This document shows, piece after piece, positions 27,453-37,109 of a DNA stretch of 64,000 bases (within the stretch, counting starts at the first letter, position 1; each line of letters opens with the position of its first letter). The position numbers and the translations under genes were made by a program. The notes under the pieces are model-generated. The model ran no database searches. It saw only the letters and a list, made by a program, of their open reading frames with translations, and was not told the DNA's origin. Source of the stretch: Calditrichota bacterium (GTDB taxonomy: Bacteria; Calditrichota; Calditrichia; Calditrichales; Calditrichaceae); NCBI GenBank assembly GCA_024278755.1, contig JAJRSO010000038.1, forward strand, positions 62,001-126,000, read 5' to 3'.

Positions 27453-29279
27453 ATGAACGTTGAAAATATTAGAAATATTGCCATTATCGCCCATGTGGAT
27501 CATGGAAAAACCACCCTGGTTGATGAAATGCTGAAGCAGAATGATATCTTTAGGGATAATCAAAAAGTGCAGGAACGTTTTTTGGATTCCAATGATCTGG
27601 AACGGGAACGGGGAATCACTATTTTGTCAAAAAATATTTCTATTAAATATAAAGATAATAAAATAAATCTAATCGATACGCCCGGCCATTCCGATTTTGG
27701 CGGAGAAGTAGAACGAGTGCTTAAAATGGCGGACGGGGTTTTACTTTTGGTAGATGCCTTCGAAGGCACCATGCCGCAAACCCGTTTTGTGCTTCAGAAG
27801 GCCTTAGACCTGCATTTACAGCCCATTGTAGTTATTAACAAAATGGATCGTCCGCAGGCACGTCCGCAGGAAGTGCTTAATGAAGTGTATGACCTGTTTA
27901 TTGATTTGGATGCCGATGACGATTTGATCGATTTTCCGGTTGTTTATGCTTCGGCTCGTGACGGCTGGAGCAGTATGGATGTGGAAAACCATGGCAAAGG
28001 AATGGAACCGTTAATGCAAGCGATTATTGACAAAATTCCTCATCCTGCTGAAAATAAAGGGACGACTCAGGTACAGGTTACAACCATTGATTATTCTTCC
28101 TATGTTGGACGCATCGGTATCGGCCGTGTGTTTCGTGGTACCATCAAAAACGATACCCAGTATAAGCTGGTACGTCGGAACGGAAGTGTGGAAGATATTC
28201 GTATTAAACAGCTTTACACCTTCGAAGGTTTAAACAGAGAAGAAAAAGACCAAGTAGAAACCGGTGATATTTGTGCCATTGTGGGCGTGGATGATATTAC
28301 CATTGGCGATACGATTGCCGATTATGACAATCCGGAACCGATGCCAATCGTGGCCATAGACGAACCCACTATGAGCATGACCTTTACCATCAATAATTCA
28401 CCTTTTTTTGGGAAAGAAGGCAAGTTTGTAACCAGCCGCCATATACGCGATCGGTTGTATAAAGAACTGGAATCGGATGTGGCTCTTTCTGTTATAGAAG
28501 GCGGGTCGCCGGATGTATTTAAAGTTTCGGGACGCGGTATTTTGCATCTTTCCATTTTAATGGAAAATATGCGCCGGGAAGGATACGAGTTCTCTGTGGG
28601 ACAGCCCCGTGTTATTTATAAAACCATTGATGGTAAAAAAGCCGAACCGGTGGAAGAACTGGTGATTGATGTACCGCAGGAAATGGCCGGTAAAGTTATC
28701 GAACTGGTAGGGCAGCTTAAAGCGGATATGGTTAAAATGGAAGAAAAAGGTAATTTTAAGCACCTTGTTTATCATTTGCCGTCTCGCGCTTTAATGGGCC
28801 TCCGTAATCGGATGCTTACGGCAACCATGGGTGAAGCGGTGATGCACCATCGTTTTTATCAATATGAATATTTTAAAGGTTCCATTCCAAAACGCCAAAA
28901 CGGTGTTTTGATTTCTATGGGAACCGGTCCGGTAAATGCTTACGCTCTGGATGCTTTACAGGACAGAGGCGTCTTTTTTGTCCGTCCGGGCGAAGAAGTA
29001 TATTCCGGCCAAATTGTGGGTAAATACAACAAAGACAGCGATATTGTCGTTAATTTGCAAAAAGCGAAAAAGCTGTCCAATATGCGTACGTCCAGCGCCG
29101 ATCGCGCTTTAAAATTGGCGCCTCCGGTAGATTTGAGTCTTGAAGAATATCTGGAATTTATCGAAGACGATGAATTGGTGGAAGTGACTCCCAAATCCAT
29201 CCGTGTCCGTAAGATTATTCTGGACGAACTGGATCGGCGACGAGCATTTTCGGCAAAAATGGATAAAAAAAACAAATAA
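27453..29279 (+). CDS. typA: ribosome-associated GTPase TypA/BipA
   Basis: A 608-residue translational GTPase. The start at 27453 gives the canonical opening MNVENIRNIAIIAHVDHGKT. The longer in-frame version would begin inside the ahcY terminator hairpin and adds 26 residues not seen in the family. The G-domain motifs are AHVDHGKTTL, DTPGHSDFGGEV and NKMDRP, with the switch RERGITI. Elongation-factor-like domains follow, and the C-terminal domain has GLRNRMLTATMGEAVMHHRF, special to TypA. It acts on the ribosome in stress and cold responses and in late 50S assembly in other bacteria. Confidence 0.96.
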   Translation: MNVENIRNIAIIAHVDHGKTTLVDEMLKQNDIFRDNQKVQERFLDSNDLERERGITILSKNISIKYKDNKINLIDTPGHSDFGGEVERVLKMADGVLLLVDAFEGTMPQTRFVLQKALDLHLQPIVVINKMDRPQARPQEVLNEVYDLFIDLDADDDLIDFPVVYASARDGWSSMDVENHGKGMEPLMQAIIDKIPHPAENKGTTQVQVTTIDYSSYVGRIGIGRVFRGTIKNDTQYKLVRRNGSVEDIRIKQLYTFEGLNREEKDQVETGDICAIVGVDDITIGDTIADYDNPEPMPIVAIDEPTMSMTFTINNSPFFGKEGKFVTSRHIRDRLYKELESDVALSVIEGGSPDVFKVSGRGILHLSILMENMRREGYEFSVGQPRVIYKTIDGKKAEPVEELVIDVPQEMAGKVIELVGQLKADMVKMEEKGNFKHLVYHLPSRALMGLRNRMLTATMGEAVMHHRFYQYEYFKGSIPKRQNGVLISMGTGPVNAYALDALQDRGVFFVRPGEEVYSGQIVGKYNKDSDIVVNLQKAKKLSNMRTSSADRALKLAPPVDLSLEEYLEFIEDDELVEVTPKSIRVRKIILDELDRRRAFSAKMDKKNK

Positions 29280-29377
29280 TAAAATAAAAGTGTGATATAA
29301 ACCATCTCTCATTATTTTTTGCGGAAGCATATTGTTTATTAAATCAAAAATCATATTAAAAATGTAATCGGAGGCCT

Positions 29378-31237
29378 TTGATGAAAAGTATGATTTATTT
29401 TGTTTTTTTGTATGTTATTCAGGCTATTTCGCAAAGCCCTTTTACCAGTCCTCCGATAATTCTTAGCACAGACACAACCGAATCACAGTCGGTTGTATGG
29501 GGTGATTACAACGACGATGGCTGGGATGATCTGTATATTACCCGTGGTGTGGAATCTACCGGCGCATCTGCAACAAACCTGCTCTTCCGCAATCAAACCG
29601 GCACTATGCTTTCTCAGTCGATGTCCGGATTAACAACCCTGAACGATCTGTCCGGATCGGCCAGTTGGGGTGATTACAATAACGATGGCTATCTGGATTT
29701 ATACGTTGCTGTTGTGGCGCCCATGAGCGGTAAGAACAATAATCTTTTTATGAATGATGGCGCTGGCGCTTTTACAGATAAAACAGGCAGTGCCGATGTG
29801 GGTGATATCTCTAACGACGCCGAAGATTCCGGCTATGTGGGTTGGGGAGATTATAATAACGACGGCTGGCTGGATATGTTTGTGGACAACGGAAAGGTCT
29901 TTTTCGAATATCCGTTGAAAGAAGTTAATTCTTTTTATGAGAATAACGGAGGTGTATTTACAAAAAAAAGTGCTTCTGAAATTGGGAATATTATCGGCAC
30001 GGATGATGAGTATAAAACATTTCGTTCCGGTTTTACCTGGTGTGATTATAACAATGATGGTTTTTTAGATATTTTTAATGGCAGCGGATACGGTTCTTCT
30101 AATCGTATGTGGAAAAATAACGCTGGCACAGAATTTATTAATACCTTTGATTTTACGCAGGATTTAACTTCCACCCGGGGGATTTGCGCGGGAGATTTTG
30201 ATAACGACGGTGATTTTGATTTCTACCTGACATCGGTAATTGACGGCGACCGCGGCGTTAATTTTTTATATGAAAACAGAAGCACGCCGACTTTAGACAG
30301 CCTTTATTTATGGCCGTCAGAGAAAGGCGAAATTGTTACGAATGTTAACTGGTCGAATAGTGCAATCTGGTCTGATTTTGATAACGACGGAGACCTGGAT
30401 TTGTTTGTAAGCAATTGGGGGAATCCCGACTCCGGCGATGTTTCGCATTATTTTGAAAACAGCGGTTTCCCAGACTACAATTTTTCTACGCTTCCCACTG
30501 CTATTGACTCTTTAAATCCCAATAACGGAACAAATAAAGGAGCGGGCAGAGGCGTGGCAGCGGCCGATTTTGATCACGACGGTGATTTGGATTTAGCTGT
30601 TACACGCACCGGGTGTCCGTTATTATACATTAATCAGACTTCCGGGAATAACTGGGTGCAGATACATCTTACAGGAAACGGCACCACGAATACAAGTGCA
30701 ATCGGCGCCCGGGTACGTATTGTTGCTGATATAACGTCGCAGGGGGGCTATACAAGCCAGTTAAGAGAAATATCGGGGCAGAGCGGGGCCGGATCGCAAA
30801 ACAGTTTAACGGCACATTTTGGCCTTGGTGATGCAACGGTAATTGATACACTGGAAATACTTTGGCCGGTTACCGGAAATAAAGAGATATATACCGCTTT
30901 AGCTGTAAACCAAATTTATTCATATACGGAAACGGTAATCAGCAGTCTCGACAATAAGCGATATAAACAAACGTCGACGTTTGAATTATTTCCAAATTAT
31001 CCGAATCCGTTTAATCCGGAAACGGTAATTACGTATCATCTGTCTCAGGCAGGAAAAATAAAATTAACGGTAATCAACCCGGCCGGACAACTATTAAAAA
31101 CTCTGATTGCAGCGTATCAACCGGCCGGATTTTATAAAATCCCCTTTAAGGCGACCGAACTGAGCAGCGGGGTGTATTTTTATCGTCTGGAGACTCCTTT
31201 TGGTCTACAGTTACGAAAAATGATTTTTCTGAAATAA
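29378..31237 (+). CDS. secreted FG-GAP/ASPIC repeat protein with type IX sorting domain
   Basis: A 619-residue exported protein. After a signal peptide (about 1-18) come seven FG-GAP-type repeats with calcium-binding DxNxDGxxD loops (for example GDYNDDGWDDLY, GDFDNDGDFDFY, ADFDHDGDLDLA), fitting a seven-bladed propeller. An ASPIC/UnbV-type domain follows (about 440-510, EISGQSGAGSQNSL, HFGLGDATVIDTLEI). The last 75 residues are the sorting domain with NYPNPFNPETVI and GVYFYRLET, ending in a basic IFLK. A GGAGG ribosome site precedes the ATG. It is a paralogue of the next gene and probably acts on the cell surface in adhesion or polymer binding. Confidence 0.88.
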   Translation: MMKSMIYFVFLYVIQAISQSPFTSPPIILSTDTTESQSVVWGDYNDDGWDDLYITRGVESTGASATNLLFRNQTGTMLSQSMSGLTTLNDLSGSASWGDYNNDGYLDLYVAVVAPMSGKNNNLFMNDGAGAFTDKTGSADVGDISNDAEDSGYVGWGDYNNDGWLDMFVDNGKVFFEYPLKEVNSFYENNGGVFTKKSASEIGNIIGTDDEYKTFRSGFTWCDYNNDGFLDIFNGSGYGSSNRMWKNNAGTEFINTFDFTQDLTSTRGICAGDFDNDGDFDFYLTSVIDGDRGVNFLYENRSTPTLDSLYLWPSEKGEIVTNVNWSNSAIWSDFDNDGDLDLFVSNWGNPDSGDVSHYFENSGFPDYNFSTLPTAIDSLNPNNGTNKGAGRGVAAADFDHDGDLDLAVTRTGCPLLYINQTSGNNWVQIHLTGNGTTNTSAIGARVRIVADITSQGGYTSQLREISGQSGAGSQNSLTAHFGLGDATVIDTLEILWPVTGNKEIYTALAVNQIYSYTETVISSLDNKRYKQTSTFELFPNYPNPFNPETVITYHLSQAGKIKLTVINPAGQLLKTLIAAYQPAGFYKIPFKATELSSGVYFYRLETPFGLQLRKMIFLK

Positions 31238-31373
31238 TTAAATAGATAATGCTTTTATACGAACGGTAGTTTTTGGACTAATCTGCTGTGATATTTAACA
31301 CGGTAATTTAAGTTATTTCTTTTAATTTCGAGAAGATATAATTTCCTAACAAAAACCGAGATAGGGAGGATTT

Positions 31374-33221
31374 ATGAAAAAAGGGTATAGATATCTATTA
31401 TTTGCATGTTTATTCATTATACTTTCGAAAGCCGGAATGGCTCAGGACCCTTTTACATATAGCGGAGATATTTTTGGCGCAGGCTATTCCAATGGAATTG
31501 CCTGGGGCGATTACAACAATGATGGCTATCAGGATTTTTATATTTCAAACGGACATCAAAGTGCGCCCGCGGAGAAAAATGTAAACCTTTTATATCTGAA
31601 TAATGGAGACGGAACCTTTGATTCGGTAACCACTGCGGGAACAATTATCAGCGATCAGTTTGTTTCCGGTGGTAGCACTTGGGGGGACTATGATAATGAC
31701 GGTGACCTGGATATTTTTACCGCTGAAGTATTTAGAGTAGCGTCAAGCTTTCCCAATGAATACAAAACAACGTACAGTTTATATGTCAATAATGGAGACG
31801 GAACGTTCACACGTAGTGATGCGCATGGAGATTTAACCGTTGAAACAACAGAATGCGGGGCGTCTGCATCCTGGGCCGATTACAACAATGATAGTTATCT
31901 GGATTTGGCAATAAGCACTCAATACATCAAATTCTCTGCCGTAAAAAATAACAACGCGCTTTATCTGAACGAGGGCAGTGCGGGAACATTTACGAAACAA
32001 AATAATGTTGTAACGGAACAGGTAACCCAGCAAGGCGGTGTCAACTGGGCCGATTATGATCAAGATGGCGATATGGACCTGGTTACCATTGCCGGGTTGG
32101 AATATCAATCTTCATGGCTTTTTACGAATAGCGGTTCTTCAGCATCCTTTTCTTTTGATTCACTAACCATCCTTTCCAGTCAAGACGCCAAAGGCGCCAG
32201 TTGGGGCGATTACGATAATGACGGCGATTTTGATTTATATGTAACCGTAAGCGGTGTAAATTTAGATGCCGGTCAGGTTGCTCAAAAGAACATCCTTTTT
32301 CAAAATACTAATGGAACGCTATCGCCTATTACAATTAACGGTTTAACTACGGATACGCTGTATACCAATGTTAGCGAGTGGGGCGATTATGATAATGACG
32401 GTGATTTGGACATATTTATCGGTAATGCAGGCGGTACTACCGATAAACAAAAAAGTTATATTTATATAAATAATAATGATGGCACATTTACCCGTTTAAA
32501 CAATACTATTCTGAGTGATTCTTCCACCTATACACGCGTTGCCGCCTGGGCGGATTATGATAACGACGGTGATTTGGACATAGTAATTGGCCGTGACGGA
32601 CAAAACCGTCTGTTTACTAATACACTTAGTAATGGTAATCACTATATAAATATTCGCTTGACCGGTGTTACGGCAAATAAATCTGCCATTGGTTCCATCG
32701 TTAAAGTTAAAGCCACAATTAATGGTGATGCGGTTTGGATGATGCGTGAAATCAGTGGCCAAACCGGATATGGCAGCCAAAACAGTTTGCGTGCTCATTT
32801 TGGTTTGGGTGATGCGACGGTAATCGATTCCATAGAAATTGACTGGGCCGGTTCAGGATTGGTTGAGTATTATACAAATGTGCCCGCCGATCAGTTTATG
32901 CTGCTTACGGAAGGTAACGCCAGCGCAATCGACGATGGAAACGCGCAGGGATTGCGGACATTTGAATTGAAGCAAAACTATCCGAATCCGTTTAATCCAA
33001 CAACTGCAATTAGCTACCTATTACCAAATGCGGATAATGTTAAAATTACTATTTATAATGCGCTCGGACAAAAAGTGAACACTCTTTATAAAGAAAATCA
33101 GACAGCTGGCAACCATACAATTTCATTTAATGCATCCGGGTTATCCAGCGGTGTTTATTACTATAAACTGGAAACCGGAAACGGTTTGTCCAAGGTTAGA
33201 AAGATGATATTAATGAAATAA
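31374..33221 (+). CDS. secreted FG-GAP/ASPIC repeat protein with type IX sorting domain (paralogue)
   Basis: A 615-residue paralogue of the preceding gene with the same layout: signal peptide; seven calcium-loop repeats (GDYNNDGYQDFY, GDYDNDGDLDIF, ADYNNDSYLDLA, ADYDQDGDMDLV and three more); an ASPIC domain with EISGQTGYGSQNSL and HFGLGDATVID; and a C-terminal sorting domain (NYPNPFNPTTAI, GVYYYKLET, ending ILMK). One repeat has DNNDS in place of DGx, so its calcium loop may be weaker. A GGGAGGA ribosome site lies before the ATG and a strong terminator follows, so the pair may form a small unit. Confidence 0.88.
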   Translation: MKKGYRYLLFACLFIILSKAGMAQDPFTYSGDIFGAGYSNGIAWGDYNNDGYQDFYISNGHQSAPAEKNVNLLYLNNGDGTFDSVTTAGTIISDQFVSGGSTWGDYDNDGDLDIFTAEVFRVASSFPNEYKTTYSLYVNNGDGTFTRSDAHGDLTVETTECGASASWADYNNDSYLDLAISTQYIKFSAVKNNNALYLNEGSAGTFTKQNNVVTEQVTQQGGVNWADYDQDGDMDLVTIAGLEYQSSWLFTNSGSSASFSFDSLTILSSQDAKGASWGDYDNDGDFDLYVTVSGVNLDAGQVAQKNILFQNTNGTLSPITINGLTTDTLYTNVSEWGDYDNDGDLDIFIGNAGGTTDKQKSYIYINNNDGTFTRLNNTILSDSSTYTRVAAWADYDNDGDLDIVIGRDGQNRLFTNTLSNGNHYINIRLTGVTANKSAIGSIVKVKATINGDAVWMMREISGQTGYGSQNSLRAHFGLGDATVIDSIEIDWAGSGLVEYYTNVPADQFMLLTEGNASAIDDGNAQGLRTFELKQNYPNPFNPTTAISYLLPNADNVKITIYNALGQKVNTLYKENQTAGNHTISFNASGLSSGVYYYKLETGNGLSKVRKMILMK

Positions 33222-33512
33222 CCTGTTTTTCGAACAAGTAAACTATTTGGTTTTAATAAATAACTCTTTAAAGGCGCTGACAACCGGCGCCTTTTTTTAT
33301 CCCGCCATTTTCCCTAATCTAAAATATTCCTAAACAAGTATATCCTCAGATTTAAAAAATATTTTTTTGTAAGGAATTAATAGTACCCGCGTCTAACCTG
33401 TTGTTCGTCAATTGAACAATGGGGGAGAGTAAAATGAAAGAACCTTGAGAAAAGCAAAATAATATACAATTAAGCAACCGAACAGTATATCATTATCAGA
33501 AAAGGATAAGAA
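33222..33512. other. intergenic region with an inverted repeat
   Basis: A 291-bp gap. Apart from the terminator at 33270-33299 it holds a small inverted repeat, TTGTTC (33401-33406) against GAACAA (33414-33419). A GGGGGAGAG ribosome-like site is followed by a four-codon frame ending in TGA. I see no gene in it. Confidence 0.35.
33270..33299 (+). terminator. rho-independent terminator after the FG-GAP pair
   Basis: An 8-bp stem AAAGGCGC/GCGCCTTT, with a short loop, followed by TTTTTT. It lies 48 bp after the stop of the second FG-GAP gene. Confidence 0.9.
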
Positions 33513-35750
33513 ATGAAAAAAAGTTTGATAGTAACGACTTTAGTGATACTTGTATTTTCGTTTTCTTTTGCACAGGTAACGATTACGAATACACAAAACT
33601 ATAACACCGCAGAACAGATGTTATTAGCCAACGAAATAAACGAAAGCGGCGAACCCTTTGCCGAGGCCCTAGGTTATAATTTAGAGGATCTCGATCCGGC
33701 TGTTTTGAACGTACCGGATGATATTTCCTATACATTGGGCATTGAAAATTATGAATACTCCCGCTACCAGCTTGGCACCATTATTTCACGTTCCGGAATG
33801 GGGCTGCACATGATGTGGGCGCCGATGATTAGCAAAATGGCTTCCATGGAACCGGAAGGTTTTGACGGTTCATTTACAATGGCTCCGAACGGATTTAAAG
33901 AAGATGATGAATTAATGAAGAATATCATGCATTTTTCAATGCTGACCAATCAGGCGCCTCCGGGAAATCCCTGGCCGCAATTTGCCGATTTTATCAGCGG
34001 CGATCCAAGATTACCGTTACAGATAGATGCCGACAAGTTTGCCTGGGAAGATTTTACAACCCTGCGCTGGGACCGTACTAAAATGGATAAGACGCTAAAT
34101 CCTGCCGCAATGGGCCAAAGCTTAATGAAACAATACCTGTGGGCGCAGGATATGCTCAGCGCGTTTCATAACAGCGCAGACGAGGGTATCGACGCGGATG
34201 GCGTTATTTCGCCGGATTTACCCGACAGCCCACATTTTGACCCGAACAATGATGTGTTTTACGGTGGCGACGGCCTGGATGGATTCATCGGGCATATTCT
34301 GACGGCCGAAGCAATTAATAAAATAGTTTTTCTGACCAAAAAACTGGCATTTGACGGAACTTCTCTGGGAATGATTGATTTGATGAATTACGATCCCCGG
34401 AACGGAATTAAATATTTCCCGCATAAAATTCGGATAGCCGAAGGAAAAGTTCATCCCATGCTGCCTCCCAAAGTATCATCTATGACGGTAACGGATGCAC
34501 GTAGTGATTTATTTGACCAGTCCTCCCTGCTCTGGGGAACCTTATCTTTTACCAATATGATGGATCCCAATAACAGCAGCTCTTCGGCACATTTGGCCTA
34601 TAAAGAAGTGTTTGACGGCGATCCCTTTCCGGCTGCCATGTCACAAACCGGTATGCCGGGCCCGTTTGATTTGATGAAAGGAACCAGCAAGGCGATTTTT
34701 CAGAATTTGCTGGCCATGCATTACAACCGCAAATACCACACCTTTGTTGATGAAGCATCGTTAATGGATGGAATGGTTAAACAGGGTAGCGACGTTTCTA
34801 CAAAGAATATTGGCTACGTGTTAGTTGCCTTAAAACAGTTTACGGAAGAGTTTGACGGAACGCCTTTGCAGGGTGCTGCATTGAAGGTTGTTAAGCGACA
34901 GGCGGATTTTCTGCTAAAAAAACTGCGTAACGGTCACGGTGGCGTTAAGGCTCGTTATTCATTAATGCGTAATGGAAAAGATATGGTTGAAAATGTAATG
35001 GCCCAGGCCGCCGCGGTAAGAGGTTTGTACGCCGCGTACCTGGCAACAAACCGACAGAGATTTTTAATTGGCGCAAATATCGCATACGATTATTTAATTG
35101 CAAATTATTTTGTCTCTGACGAAGATGCTTTCCGCACCGAATTAAATAACGACAGAGCGGTTTATACACCGGCTGTGTTTGCAATTATTGCCGGAGCGCT
35201 GCGCGAAGCAGCACTCGTAGGCGGCTATAGTGATGCGCCTGCCATTTACACCCGCTTTTTCAAGAAAATAGCCAACAAAATGCAGCTCTCCGAAGGCGCG
35301 CCATCAGGCGAATTTGGTAATGATTCCGAAGGCGCGCCATCAGGCGAATTTGGTAATGATTCCGATGGCGACGGTATCCCGTTTATTCCGGAACAGCCGG
35401 ATAATTTGCCGCCGGTATTTGCCAGCGAAGCGGTGTACGAATTCTCTTCCACACCTTCCGGAGGCACAAGCAGAAGCGGACGTATAAACGGAATAGCGGG
35501 TTTGCGTAATTTTCCGAATCCCTTCAATCCGTCCACAACCATTGCCTTTTCATTATCGGAAGCAGTGCAGGTTTCGTTGAAAGTATACAATATTACCGGA
35601 CAGGTAGTGGCCGAACTAACCTCCGATGCGCTTGCCGCCGGTGAACATCAATTTACCTTTGACGGTTCCAATCTGTCCAGCGGCGTCTATTTTTACCGTC
35701 TGCAGGCCGGTGCGAAAACCATTGTGAAAAAGATTAATCTGATTAAATAA
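33513..35750 (+). CDS. large secreted protein with type IX sorting domain, unknown family
   Basis: A 745-residue exported protein with a clear signal peptide (about 1-20, LIVTTLVILVFSFSFAQ). Residues 60-600 are mostly helical with many Met, Asp and Trp residues (AMGQSLMKQYLWAQDML, YVLVALKQFTEEFDG, AAVRGLYAAYLATNRQRF). The pattern recalls an alpha-helical toroid, but no catalytic motif is recognised. A linker at about 593-616 carries two exact copies of a 12-residue unit (SEGAPSGEFGND), followed by DSDGDGIPF, a calcium-type loop. The last 75 residues are the sorting domain (NFPNPFNPSTTI, GVYFYRLQA). It is probably delivered to the cell surface. The function is unknown. Confidence 0.7.
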   Translation: MKKSLIVTTLVILVFSFSFAQVTITNTQNYNTAEQMLLANEINESGEPFAEALGYNLEDLDPAVLNVPDDISYTLGIENYEYSRYQLGTIISRSGMGLHMMWAPMISKMASMEPEGFDGSFTMAPNGFKEDDELMKNIMHFSMLTNQAPPGNPWPQFADFISGDPRLPLQIDADKFAWEDFTTLRWDRTKMDKTLNPAAMGQSLMKQYLWAQDMLSAFHNSADEGIDADGVISPDLPDSPHFDPNNDVFYGGDGLDGFIGHILTAEAINKIVFLTKKLAFDGTSLGMIDLMNYDPRNGIKYFPHKIRIAEGKVHPMLPPKVSSMTVTDARSDLFDQSSLLWGTLSFTNMMDPNNSSSSAHLAYKEVFDGDPFPAAMSQTGMPGPFDLMKGTSKAIFQNLLAMHYNRKYHTFVDEASLMDGMVKQGSDVSTKNIGYVLVALKQFTEEFDGTPLQGAALKVVKRQADFLLKKLRNGHGGVKARYSLMRNGKDMVENVMAQAAAVRGLYAAYLATNRQRFLIGANIAYDYLIANYFVSDEDAFRTELNNDRAVYTPAVFAIIAGALREAALVGGYSDAPAIYTRFFKKIANKMQLSEGAPSGEFGNDSEGAPSGEFGNDSDGDGIPFIPEQPDNLPPVFASEAVYEFSSTPSGGTSRSGRINGIAGLRNFPNPFNPSTTIAFSLSEAVQVSLKVYNITGQVVAELTSDALAAGEHQFTFDGSNLSSGVYFYRLQAGAKTIVKKINLIK
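35289..35360 (+). repeat. exact tandem 36-bp duplication inside a coding region
   Basis: Two identical 36-bp units (35289-35324 and 35325-35360) encode SEGAPSGEFGND twice in the linker of the 745-residue secreted protein. Identity at every base, including wobble positions, points to a recent duplication or ongoing slippage. Confidence 0.95.
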
Positions 35751-35790
35751 TGCGTTCTTTTACCCAACACATCATTAAGTAAAAACTTCT

Positions 35791-35832
35791 AAGCTGCTCC
35801 CGGAATTAATACTAAAAGGGAGCAGTTTATTT
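35791..35832 (+). terminator. terminator hairpin after the secreted protein
   Basis: An 11-bp stem, AAGCTGCTCCC pairing with GGGAGCAGTTT (one G-T pair), with a 16-base loop, then ATTTA. It lies 41 bp after the stop codon. The T-run is short, so efficiency may be modest. Confidence 0.7.
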
Positions 35833-35910
35833 AAGAGATGGATTAACATGTAAATTTTATTATATTCGAATAGTCTGATAAACCGTTTAACAGAAATAGG
35901 ACGCCCGGAA

Positions 35911-36966
35911 ATGCTTAAACTTCCTTCGCTAAAAGCCGTCTTAACCCGCATGTATCGCAACGGGATTCCCAAAAATACCATCGAAGACCTCTATAAATTT
36001 TTTGTTAAGAATAAACCGGAAAACCTGATTGCCATAAATCCAAATTTTATTGCCATTAAAACCGGCATTTCTCATCTGGAAATGCTTAATTTATCTGTTG
36101 ACGGTGTTTTGTCCGGGTTGTTCGAAATGCAGTGGGATATTAATTGTCCGCGCTGCGGAAACATAGCCAATCATACCCATGCGCTGGGGGATATTCATAA
36201 TCATAGTTATTGCCAGAGTTGTCAATTGGATTTTGATAATTACGCTGACCAGAATATTACCATTAGCCTCTCCCTGCATCCCAATTTGTTTGAGGGTACG
36301 CCGCCGGAGCCTCCTGCCATGCGCCAGGTGGATAAACGCATGGCCGTTGTTACCGTACTCGATCTAATTGGCGTTCCAAAATTCAGAGAAAACTTTTCGA
36401 ACCAAATTCCCAATTTAGACCATTCGGTTAAAGTCCGCTCGGTTACATTAATGTTTACCGATCTAATTCAGTCAACCGCTATTTATCATGATATCGGCGA
36501 TCTTAAAGCCTATGTGTTGGTAAAAGAACATTTTGATGCACTGTTTGCCGAAATCACAGCGCATTCCGGTGGAGTGATCAAAACCATCGGCGACGCAGTG
36601 ATGGCGGTTTTTCATGAACCGTTAATCGCCGTTAAAGTATCGTTTGAGTTAAAAAAAGCCGTCAAAGCAATTCTTAGTAAACACAAACTGGAAGAAGGAT
36701 ACGGTTTAAAGGTGGGGCTGGCTTCCGGTCCGGCGCTGGTCGTGAATATGAATAAAGTGTTAGATTTATTCGGAACAACCGTCAATAAAGCCGCCCGAAT
36801 CGTTGGTTTTTCAGATGAGCAAAATATCGCCGTTTGCCAAAGCACGCTGACGGACGCCGATTTAAACCGCTGGCTGGGAAACGGGGCTTTTGATACGCGA
36901 ACAATTAAAGAAGAATTAAAGGGTATTCCCGGCTTATCGAAAGTTACGCTTATTCAGATACCATAA
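35911..36966 (+). CDS. class III nucleotide cyclase with N-terminal zinc-ribbon (DUF5939-like)
   Basis: A 351-residue cytoplasmic protein. The N-terminal part has a zinc ribbon, C79PRC82 and C101QSC104, in a region like DUF5939. The cyclase domain (about 178-345) has intact key residues: metal ligands Asp184 (FTDLIQST) and Asp228 (KTIGDAVM), base-selecting Lys224, and the transition-state pair Asn292/Arg296 in VNKAARI. It should make cAMP or cGMP; Lys224 favours ATP, although selectivity needs testing. It has no membrane segment. It sits alone between secreted-protein genes, and the target of the messenger is not visible. Confidence 0.85.
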   Translation: MLKLPSLKAVLTRMYRNGIPKNTIEDLYKFFVKNKPENLIAINPNFIAIKTGISHLEMLNLSVDGVLSGLFEMQWDINCPRCGNIANHTHALGDIHNHSYCQSCQLDFDNYADQNITISLSLHPNLFEGTPPEPPAMRQVDKRMAVVTVLDLIGVPKFRENFSNQIPNLDHSVKVRSVTLMFTDLIQSTAIYHDIGDLKAYVLVKEHFDALFAEITAHSGGVIKTIGDAVMAVFHEPLIAVKVSFELKKAVKAILSKHKLEEGYGLKVGLASGPALVVNMNKVLDLFGTTVNKAARIVGFSDEQNIAVCQSTLTDADLNRWLGNGAFDTRTIKEELKGIPGLSKVTLIQIP

Positions 36967-37109
36967 TTTAGCCTCTTCAAAACGGATTCTGGACTAATAC
37001 AAAAATATCATTTCTCATATTTGAATTAATTTCCAAAAAGGTTTAATTTAAAACACATTTTATTTCTTCCTTATATTTTTAACTATTCTAAAATGATCGG
37101 AGAATTTCT

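Noticed and set aside
29378-33221. Calcium-loop repeats taken as a DNA repeat array or CRISPR
   Set aside because: The repetition follows codon frame and amino-acid pattern, with variable bases and spacing, so it is protein repeat structure. No spacer-repeat pattern is seen.
33420-33450. Four-codon leader peptide with a strong ribosome site
   Set aside because: No attenuator hairpins or regulatory codons accompany it. A frame this short can occur by chance.
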